From Phymatolithon calcareum (taxonomy: Eukaryota > Rhodophyta > Florideophyceae > Hapalidiales), in assembly GCA_977006965.1 (NCBI GenBank), contig OZ345380.1:868001-932000 (forward strand): 64,000 nucleotides of DNA. Direction: 5' to 3'. Every line of letters begins with the position of its first letter. Within the stretch, counting starts at the first letter, position 1. The notes beneath the pieces were generated by a model, which worked only from the letters and a program-made list of their open reading frames with translations, ran no database searches and was not told the DNA's origin. Position numbers and translations under genes: made by a program. Below, piece after piece: positions 53,585 to 62,163 of the stretch.

Positions 53585-55044
53585 AGAAGGGAACGTACGA
53601 GTTCGTAAGAGAAACAGACTTACCCGAAGATGCCACCATTCTTCAGTCGCGTTTCATCCTTACGATAAAGAACTTCGAGAAACCCGACGAGCAATACAAG
53701 GCTCGCTTGGTAATTCTAGGACACATGGACCCTGAAAAGCCACGTGTTGTAAATGAAGCGCCAACTGTTCTCAAGTCTTCCATTCGTCTTACACTTGCAC
53801 TAATCGTTTCTCACGGCTTTGATATATGGAGTCGAGACATATCTCAAGCTTTTCTTCAAAGTGATGAGCCCCTCCGCAGAACGGTTTATGTTCGCCCACC
53901 GAAAGGTGAGAACGTCCTCCAACGTATTGGAGCACCTCCTGGAACCATACTCCGTGCAATTAAAGCCCAATACGGTCTATGCGACTCTCCTGGATATTGG
54001 TGGCCAACATTTCAAGATTGGCATACCGGAGACCTTGGTATGCAATCCTCTGTTCTCGATCCATGCCTATTCTATAAGGTTGTTGGATCAATACTTGAAG
54101 GAATTCAGGTCACACAAGTTGATGATACTTGTGGAGGAGGAACACCTGAGTTCAGCAATTTAGAAGAAGAAAAATCGCAACGTTTCGAATGCAAGCCTAG
54201 GACAAACTCTTTCCCCATACAGTTCAACGGTTTCTGTATTGATGAACATGAGTCTGGAGGTTATGTTCTGCATCAGAACGACTATTGTACAAATCTTAAG
54301 AGCGTGGATTACAAATCGGACAACGGAATGCCAAAGAAATTCGCCTCCGGTCGCGGACAAGTTTCATATGCCACAACTTGTACCAGGCCTGAAGTCTCTT
54401 TTGACAATGCTCAGCTCTCTCAAATTAAAGCTGAGCACTGCACTATTCAAGATACTAGTTTTCTGAACAAAGCCATTCAGAAACTAAACAATCCAGCTCA
54501 TCTCGTGTATCGCCCTCTTGACCTCTCATCTGTATACATTGCTGGCTATTCCGACGCTTCTTTTGCGAACAACCCGGACTTATCATCTCAAATTGGATTC
54601 ATCGTTCTCCTGAAAGACAAACAGGATAACGCATCTATAATCCACTATGGTTCATGGAAGTCACAGCGCGTAACTAGATCCATTCTCGGGGCAGAAGTCA
54701 TGGCATTCACCCATTGCCTCGATTTTGTGCTGGCTTTAGCTCACGATCTGTCAACTATTCTTTGTAGAAAAGTATGGACAGTCTTGTTCACGGATTTAAA
54801 GTGTCTGTTTGATACTATCACAAAGCTTAGTACTGTATCGGAGAAGAGACTTCTTATCGATATCGCGGCTATTCGTGAGAGCTATACGAATGGAGATCTG
54901 TCGAACGTCGCCCATGTGACTTCAAAGTATAATCTTGCTGATGTTTTCACGAAGAAAAACGCAAGCGCAGCTATGTTACAAGATCTTATGTCCACTGGAC
55001 GTATCACGCATCCAATCAATCAGTGGATCATACCGGAGAAATAG
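53518..55044 (+). pseudogene. Copia reverse transcriptase and RNase H
   Basis: RVT_2-type RT: YKARLVILGHMDPEKP, IWSRDISQAFLQS (first catalytic Asp), YVRPPKG, then VTQVDDT at the active site, where the usual YVDD reads QVDD. RNase H follows: IAGYSDASFANNP, SQRVTRSILGAEVMAF and LFTDLKCLFD supply the D-E-D residues, then NVAHVTSKYNLADVFTK. The upstream part of the frame (SEVSRLCENGATSVFATIV) is open before 53518, so the protein joins integrase by a one-base frame change. Confidence 0.88.
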
Positions 55045-55154
55045 AAATAGAAAATTTCAAATTGTTTTAGAATATTTTCACATTTTTTAGTATGTTTTTG
55101 AATTTTTTCGCGAAAAATTTTCACCGGTTTCAGGCGTTTAGAAAAGAGGTCGAG

Positions 55155-55479
55155 TGTCATGGAGCTGACATACACGGCGCATGGAAAGTTTCCCAGGATG
55201 GGAACCAAGGCACTCTGCAAATGCAGACACACTCCTTCACGCCCTTTTCTGGTACTATTTCTCCCGCGTTTACGTTTACGGTAACAATGTACGTATTAGG
55301 TAGTCTAGTTCAGCAGTTCCCCAAGTTCTGCAGTTCCCCAGTACTGTAGCTCTCCAGAGCAGTACATAAGCAACCTGCTGAGTCCTGAATAGCAGACTCG
55401 GCAGGGATAAGTAAAGTGGCAAGGTCAAGAAGACTTTGCTGGCTTATCCCGCCTTTCACAACTGGTCTTTTGGACGACA
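55155..55479 (+). repeat. 3' LTR of the copia element
   Basis: 325 bp, TGTCATGG...GGACGACA, directly after the purine tract. Its last third resembles the AT-hook element's LTR (AGCAGACTCGGCAG and the CGACA end). Confidence 0.8.
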
Positions 55480-56440
55480 ATTACGGCGCGCGGCTAACGT
55501 ATCCTTCTACTTACAGGATGACGTGCAAATGCGCCGATATATGGAGCGCGAACTTCATGTTCGCTCGCTTGTCACCTATTGCGCATCTGCTGAATTGTAC
55601 TTGTGTTAGTTACTGCGCGGAAGTAACCCACGCGTATGTAGCACGTTTGAAACAGAGTTATCAGCGCCTACTCACCCTTGCAGTATACTGCAGGGTGCTG
55701 CTGACACTCGAAGATTGGATCTAGAGCTTTTGTAGGTTTGCTCAGGACAGTACAAATAAGGGATAGAGCTTGAGTCTCAATAAAATCGGCACTCAACAAA
55801 GAAAACCTCAACACATCGGTTACTTTCTACAATCGCAGTGTCTCTCGACGACGTTCTTGAAGTGCGCGATAGTACTGTCGGCTTGGCGGATATGACGCTC
55901 ACTGAGACCGATCTTTGTCCCCTTCTCCTCAGCTGCTCCAGCATGAGTGGGGAACTGCTGTCCGTTCGGGAGACACGAGCGTTGAAATTTTTCTGGAATT
56001 AATCAATCGGCTACAGACCGAGCAGTGACTCTCTGCTTACAGTACTGTCGCGTATACAACGCGAGCGCTTGATAGCAACAGAAACAGGAGCAGCAACTCC
56101 ACCGCGGACACCAGCCACTACTTTACTTGACACTTCAATCTCGTTCGTCAAACCGAGCAGACAGCTCGATTAACACCTTTTCACAACTACCGACCAGCTC
56201 AGTAGCGTAGCCTCGCGTGAATGTCGCGAAAGCGTCTGCGCTGCTCCAGCCAGTACGGCTGCTTCTCTGGTTAAGCCGTTCACGCATTAGTTGGCGGACT
56301 CCTTGCTGTCTCTGTTACAGCAGCGCTCGGGGATCGGCTTTACGCATCACTTATCTTGGCTCGTGCGCGGAGCAATTACACGAAAGAAAATGAACTCGGA
56401 CTGCATATGATAGCCTGCTTATTTCATTTGCCGCTTCGAT
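55480..56440. other. Gene-free spacer
   Basis: No coding-like frame, RNA gene or repeat was recognised between the copia 3' LTR and the GC-rich repeat. Confidence 0.4.
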
Positions 56441-56539
56441 TTGCGGCATTAGTCAATTTTTGTGGCGGCGGTGGGTAGGCATTGAGATCGCCAAGAGATC
56501 TGCCGGCGTTTGTTGTCCAACACAATAGGCGCGTTCGCG

Positions 56540-56680
56540 ATCATGAACGCAATTTCGGCGGAGCTAGCGCCAAAATGCGCGCATTCGCGAGCCTCATCGG
56601 CGAGGGCACTTGCGCCGGTGCGTGCAAACCGCCCGCGCCGGAATACTGGGCTTTCTAGGTTTGTGGCCCGGTCGGTCCCT
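56540..56680. repeat. GC-rich dispersed repeat, copy 1
   Basis: GCACTTGCGCCGGTGCG ... CCCGCGCCGGAA ... GGTCCGGTCGGTCC-type sequence aligns with 61020-61110 (copy 2). It lies immediately before copy B of the large repeat. Not coding as far as I can tell. Confidence 0.5.
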
Positions 56681-56696
56681 CTATTTTTCTCCGCAT

Positions 56697-58260
56697 TTCT
56701 CGACTGCTGATTTACAGTCATATTTACTTACTCTGTCGTAACAACCGAAATCAAGTCGTCCATATCTTCCACGGTAGAGCAAGTCAGCTTTTCAAAAAAA
56801 ACTTTTGCTCGACTTCGAGCTGCCTTGGGCTCTCTCACAAGTCCACCACATATTTCGCAGGGTGCCGACGGCTGCTTTTCAAATGTTTTGCAGTAATTAT
56901 GTAAAACAGTCTTGCTCCTTTTGTTCTTGTCATACTATGGGAGTCCCGCGTTGTGCGTAAGTGGAAAGTATCATCATACCTGACAAGAACGTCATTGATC
57001 CGTACGTCAGAAGAAGAAAAAGTTTTATTTTTATTCGAAAGCAACCAATGCGTTTGCAGACGATTGGGTCAGGGAATGGCTAATTAAGGACGATTTTCAG
57101 AACACTGAAACACGCTGAAAAATAAGAAACGTAGGCTGCAGAGTGCAGGATTTGATCAGTGGTAACGTGCTGTTTGGAAATTTTTATATGCAATGCACCG
57201 CGACGGCTTTCTCCACATATAGTTGAAGTGTGATTAGCGTAGATCGAATGTTGTCTGTCAACTTTTATATCTAAGTCATGATCTATAAGAGTCCAGTACC
57301 TTGTAGGTGGTTACGAGCCTGACCAGAGTCGATGTGAGCGCACTGTTGATCAATCTTCCCCTTCTTGGAATAAATTGCTCTTATTGCGCCTGGTGCCGCA
57401 GATTCAGAGCCAGTCTGTCTCGCGGGACTGACGAGAAGACATTCTGTGCTGTTCGGTCATGGCGAAATTAGTGTCACGAGTAGCTACTTGGGAAGGACCA
57501 GTCGCAAACGCAGAGGAAACTCTGCAAATACAGACAGGCATTCACTTCTTTCGAAAAACCCCGCACAAGACAGGAGCAATTTGACATTCCTTTCAATTAA
57601 TCTTGTGGCTTTCAAAGATACTCGAGACGAGAAGACATTCTAGTGTACGTTACCTCTCGGGCACAGAGCCCTTACGACACTACGCAACTGGATAATGTCG
57701 CTCTGGGCATTTAGTATCTCCAACCGCCATCTTTCGCATGAAAAAACCAGCGACGTACTGCAAACCGAAAGACTGGTTCCATTGAGCAGGTGACTACGAT
57801 AATATAGGCGTTAATATACAATTCACACTCCGTGTGTAGAATCTAGGCATATATAAACTTATCGAGGCGGCACTCCAACGACGGTCAAGTCAGAATCTAG
57901 TTATTGGTCAACGACAAACCTTGTTCATATCCTAAGCGTCCCGACAGTCCGACGGTATCAAGACGCAGCGGTCCGCACACCAGCCGCACTATTAAACGTC
58001 CTGCGCTCATCAGCCTACTTGATTGCGAAGGACCAGCCAACCGCTCATCTCAATCATCTGAGGCATCGTCATCGGAGACGCTGCCTCACCCCGGCCACTT
58101 CGCCGGAATGTCCCGGCAAACACGTGGAGTTGTTACGACACGTAATGCCTTGCCAGCGCAAATTTTTATCTTGCTTTATCTCTTGTGGCTTGCCAACGCA
58201 CCGTATGTCGAGTCTCCAGTGAGTCCCTGCTAATAATTGCAAGCTTTTAGATAGTTTAGC
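56697..58260. repeat. Large dispersed repeat, copy B (contiguous)
   Basis: Counterpart of the dissected copy A. It contains a TTC-tailed retroelement end on the minus strand (57000-57060), a TATATAAA box (57850-57857) and a plus-strand frame (57904-58233; RPDSPTVSRRSGPHTS then KRPALISLLD). It ends with an intron-like stretch: CCAGTGAGTCCC at 58218 and TTTTTTTTAG at 58293. The coding-like frame begins at GTG and its product is unrecognised. Confidence 0.6.
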
Positions 58261-58293
58261 TATTTTTGGTTTACTCATTTTGCTTTTTTTTAG

Positions 58294-58860
58294 TTCGGAA
58301 TTAGTTAAACGCCCTCAGAAACAGTCATGAGACTGCAAGGGAGATGCGTTTCAGCCGCTATACTCAAACCCGCGTAACCCGGGTTAACGTCAAAGACCTA
58401 TCTGCGAAAACGGTCTCCCGGAATAAGGGTGGAGGGAAAAGCTTGGGATCCATTGATCAGATTTCCTATAAGGTCCAGGGTCGGAGCTCTAGTGACGCTC
58501 TGTCTATTGCATGCCGTCGCAAAAGACGATGGTAAGGAAAAGTATCTGGTCGAGAGCTTTTTCCGTGATAATCATCTCCTCTTGGGTCAGCTGATATTTT
58601 TTTGAATTTGGAATTTATTAAACGCCCTCAGAAGCACTAATGAGACTACAAGGGAGATGCATCTCAGCAGCCACTCTCTTGTAGCTTCGATCATCTACTC
58701 AAATCCGTGTAATCCGGGCTAACGTTGTAGCCCTAGCTGCAAAAACGCTCTCCCGGGGGTAGAGGGAAAAGATTGGTGTCCACTGGTCAGATTTCCTATG
58801 GGGATCAGGTTCGCAGCTCAGTTGACGCCTTGCCTATTCCGTGTCGTCATAAAATCTTCC
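58294..58860. repeat. Tandem pair of about 310-bp repeats
   Basis: AAACGCCCTCAGAA...CAAGGGAGATGC starts at about 58308 and again at 58619, and similarity runs on through GTAA(C/T)CCGGG(T/C)TAACGT, GGGAAAAG, CAGATTTCCTAT and a GACGC..TGCCTATT stretch. The unit is diverged by roughly 20-25%. No gene is seen. Confidence 0.65.
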
Positions 58861-59052
58861 GAGCTACTCCTCGAGATTACTCATGAGGATTGGTATGGTA
58901 TCATCGAGATTCTTTGCGAAAAGTGTTGTTCTCGATGACGGGAACCGACCGAATGGCCACTTTACCTTCGATGCCAACGAAGCAAAAACCCATCCTGGCA
59001 TAGTGGCTTAAATTCGTGATGGTATGGTTTTCGAAACCATAATCGGTATGAC

Positions 59053-59090
59053 TGGAAAACTAAAACGTCCACGTACGTTTTAGTTTTCCA
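59053..59090. repeat. Perfect palindrome, 16-bp arms
   Basis: TGGAAAACTAAAACGT (59053-59068), a CCACGT spacer, and the exact reverse complement (59075-59090). Gene-free surroundings. Confidence 0.88.
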
Positions 59091-59492
59091 ATGTACGTAT
59101 ACAGTATGGTTAATTTGTACGGTTTCAGGCACCGTTGCACGACTCCTGTGCGCATGAGACATCACCCATCGTTTGCTTCCTTCAAAGTGGTACAGGTACA
59201 TGTGCGGGTGACAAGCAGCGAAATACAGCTTGATGCCCTCCCCCCGCCGCCGAACGCTTGTGGTACTGTATTTATTAGAATTTTATGTTTCGCATGGCAC
59301 CAGAAATGTTGGCCAAATTTACCTCGCAGCACGTCCACACACGCATATCGTTGATCGATACCGGCAGCCACTCTGGGTCTCTTATTTTTTTGCAACTGTT
59401 TAGTTGTTTATTTGAAAGCCCTCATTAACACTCCTAAGACTGTGCGGGAGCAGCTTTTCATAACTTGTTCATTCTAGTATATCGCCTGGTCC

Positions 59493-60417
59493 CTAATACA
59501 GGGACTCGTCGTTCTCCATATTGTCAATTATGGTGACACTGTAGAGTAGTATGGAGTCTAATGCCTTTTCCGTTCTCAACATTTCTCCGGAGTCCAGTTC
59601 ATACTTTGTTAGGTTCATGCGTATGGTCTCCAGGTGGCGCTCTGCTGCCCTTCCGAATGTATTCGATATTAGCGTGGTGCTCACTTGAGGGAAGAAGAAG
59701 AAGTGGAGATTTTTATTATAGTGTTACCAACGCATCTGCAGACGCTTGGGGCAACACTTCTGAAGAGCCACGAGGACTCAACTCATAGCCCAGAGGCTCC
59801 ATTTCGCATAAAAACGGCTATAGTCAGCAAAATTAGAAAACCTACCTCTGATCTCAACGGAGAGATCTCGAGGGGGAAAATCATTTCACTTCAATGACCA
59901 CGCAGAGCATCGTATCGTGTGAACGTGCGGAAAGGAAAATTTTATGACGTCCGAGGTCGTTTCCCGCGCCGAAGCAAGTTTACCGACGTCCCGGGTCCGC
60001 GTGCCGCGCCGATATTCAGGACTTACTCTCGCTCGGCCTGCCCGCCGATCCGCGCGGGGGGGTTACTGACGTCCCCAGTCTTGCGTGCGCCGGAGCGCGA
60101 TGGGCGAGTTTACCGACGTCCCGGGTCCTCACTTGAGGGAACCTGACGCTTGCGTATTTTATGGCCAACTGTCGATGTCTCACCTTGGCAAACCTGAGGA
60201 TGGCCGGGATATCATCCGGTTTGTCGTACCGTATTTTCCTCTTTCTGCTTGCTTCGAGCCTCGTGCCTTCTTTTGCGAACAGTATTCTTCGGAGTTGGCC
60301 TGGAGATTTCGCCGATCCTTTGTGGGTCACGAATGACACAATTGGGTTCTTCTTTTTCTTTAATGCAGGTTTCGGAGTTGTCGAACAACTCCCCATCCTT
60401 ACGGCTACAGTAGACAT
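59493..60417 (-). pseudogene. Unrecognised retro-inserted ORF family, copy B
   Basis: Starts at ATG 60417 and reads through ASRKRKIRYDKPDDIPAILR and AKVRHRQLAIKYASVRFPQV to about 60128. It is interrupted by the 434-bp insertion at 59694-60127 and resumes as STTLISNTFGRAAERHLET, LTK(Y)ELDSGEMLRTEKALD and ends MENDESLY at 59493. About 35% of positions differ from copy A, but spacing and ending are conserved. Downstream on the minus strand there is AAATAAA and an A-rich run (59385-59410), suggesting retroposition. Confidence 0.6.
59694..60127 (-). mobile_element. TTC-tailed retroelement insertion with 14-bp target duplication
   Basis: Flanked by CTCACTTGAGGGAA at 59680-59693 and 60128-60141. 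On the minus strand its 3' end reads CAGATGCGTTGGTAAC, ATAATAAAAATC and (TTC)n. The 5' part is GC-rich with two copies of TTTACCGACGTCCCGGGTC (near 59979 and 60109, plus strand). No ORF for a polymerase; probably 5'-truncated or a SINE. Confidence 0.8.
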
Positions 60418-60849
60418 TAACAGATACGAGTGGTATTTGACGTCACAGCAGCTCTAAGCCGCACAAAGTGCAGAGCTTCGGGGAGCTTAACATCTGAATC
60501 TCTACGCAGCCAATCTTCAGCCGCCGTCCTTCAAAGGGATAACTCGGGTTGGAAACCATTTAGGATGCTCACGGTAGCTGGTCATCTCGTTACCTTCTTT
60601 CAACTCCTTCTGTCCTCTCTCCCAGCTTCCTTGAGCATTGCGGCACACCACGCAGGGCGGAATCCGTGTACTACCAAACTACCAGAAGGTGATAGTCTTC
60701 TCCCGTGGGGAGGCCGGAGCACAGCTCTTGCCATTTCAAAAAACCCTGCCTTGGAGCGGGGAAAAATTCCTGGCTCTGCTCTTGTCTCCTTCCTGTGACG
60801 CACAGATGCACGCGTGGCCGGACCGGTTATGATAGCCGGCCTGTATCAA

Positions 60850-61190
60850 ATCCGCTTAAATTCGCAAGATTTCTTCGAAATCCGACGACGGCAGGGTTGA
60901 GTCTGGCATTTCGAGCGTGGCGAGTTCTCGATTCGCTGAGTCCCAGGCGGCGCGTTCGAGATCGCGCCAGCCATTTCCGGCGGGATTACCACCTAAAGAG
61001 CGCTTTGTGCAGCTCGATCGCTGCGGCCACTTGCGCCGGCGCGGGCACGGGCGCCCGCGCCGGAAACTTGTCTTGTGTCTTCTGTGGTCCGTTCGGTCCG
61101 GTCAGCCTCTCCTCCAAACTCAGCTTTCTGTCTACAATTGGGTTGATCAAACCTGGCGGCATCGCTGTCAAGCTTGCTGCGGAAAACTGA
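60850..61190. repeat. GC-rich dispersed repeat, copy 2
   Basis: Contains CCACTTGCGCCGGCGCGG and GGGCGCCCGCGCCGGAAA, aligning with 56540-56680. The long frames on both strands are a by-product of GC content. Confidence 0.45.
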
Positions 61191-61814
61191 TATATTGTGA
61201 AACCTGAAGTCCAAGTGTACTAGATTGGGTTGAGCGAGCAGGGATATGTTCACAGTAAGACTATAGTTGCGAGTGGGCGCTGACGAATTCTGCGTGCTAC
61301 CGCTATTGCTTTATACGCCAACAACTTCCGGGTATATCTTCTGAAGTCGTTTGCAGAACCGGAAGCTCCATTTTGGTATATAGTTCAAAATCTGCAAGAA
61401 GCTGGAGTTTTGAAAACGAAACTCAGAGTAGACACCTCTTCTGCCGTTTGAGGAATAAGAAAACATTTTGTGTCAAGGAGTATGCTTTTTAGTTGACGGT
61501 ACCGAAAATCATTTGTTGGGTAGAATTCAAAATCTGCGAACGGGTAGAATTTTGAAGTTCAATCCCATAGTGGGTACCATTTATGCCTCTTGAAAAATCA
61601 ATCGTTATGTTTGAATGTATTTGCGCTTCCCTGGTTCTATTCGTGAGCCCTTCTGGATTTGAAATGAAACATATTCCTTCGTACCTCGAAATCCAAGGAA
61701 CGTGCAATCGCAACGTGCGACCGAAGCAATATGAATGTCTGCCGGCTGATGACCGTCGGATACATCTGAAAGAGTGCTTGGCTTTATGTATCGACATGCT
61801 GGCCTTAAGCAATA

Positions 61815-62090
61815 TTGGCTGCAAAACTGGAAGGAAAAGTACGATGTGCCGGGATGAAATGCAAAAAAAGAAGGCACTACCGATGCCGGCGGATTCACAA
61901 CGAAGCGAGGGAGAAATTTTTTGCACAGGAACAGGTGAATATTGCTGCGAAGGAAGAGGCGAAGAGGGAGGCTCGGGGACGAAATGAAAAGCCGGGTGCG
62001 GCGAAGGTGGTCTTGCCGCCGGTGGCGGTTCAAGCGGAGAGCATACCCGTCGCGAACGCTGTCAAGCAAGGCGATGTTCAGCAAGTGGGG
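61815..62090 (+). CDS. Possible exon of an unrecognised protein
   Basis: The frame reads KVRCAGMKCKKRRHYRC, then EAREKFFAQEQVNIAAKEEA and a Pro/Val-rich stretch before running into the LINE 3' end at about 62095. It is protein-like (basic Cys segment, then a long helix) but has no clear start and no recognised family. A gene interrupted by the LINE is one reading; chance is another. Confidence 0.25.
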
Positions 62091-62163
62091 ATATTTGATG
62101 ATTTTATTTTTGAGAGCTCCCAAAGCCTCACCTTGGAGTAACGGGGCAGCTCTTGCATAATCT

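Larger units (their letters stand above)
48714..55479 (+). mobile_element. Ty1/copia LTR retrotransposon, decayed, 5' LTR truncated
   Basis: About 6.8 kb. Order: partial 5' LTR (48714-48802), TTTGCAAATCAAA primer-site-like sequence, C2H2 ORF (49067-49645), Gag-protease (49817-52252), integrase (52256-53584), reverse transcriptase/RNase H (53518-55044), purine tract AGAAAAGAGG, and the full 3' LTR (55155-55479). The protease-integrase-RT order defines Ty1/copia. Gag-Pol would be one frame but for TGA at 52250, TGA at 52700 and a frameshift between about 53430 and 53518. The sequence after the 3' LTR is ATTAC; no matching target duplication is seen on the left. Confidence 0.9.

Noticed and set aside
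6257-55044. UGA recoded as an amino acid, given many in-frame TGA codons
   Set aside because: The guanylate kinase and RING genes themselves end in TGA, and other breaks are TAG or frameshifts, so these are stops in decaying elements.
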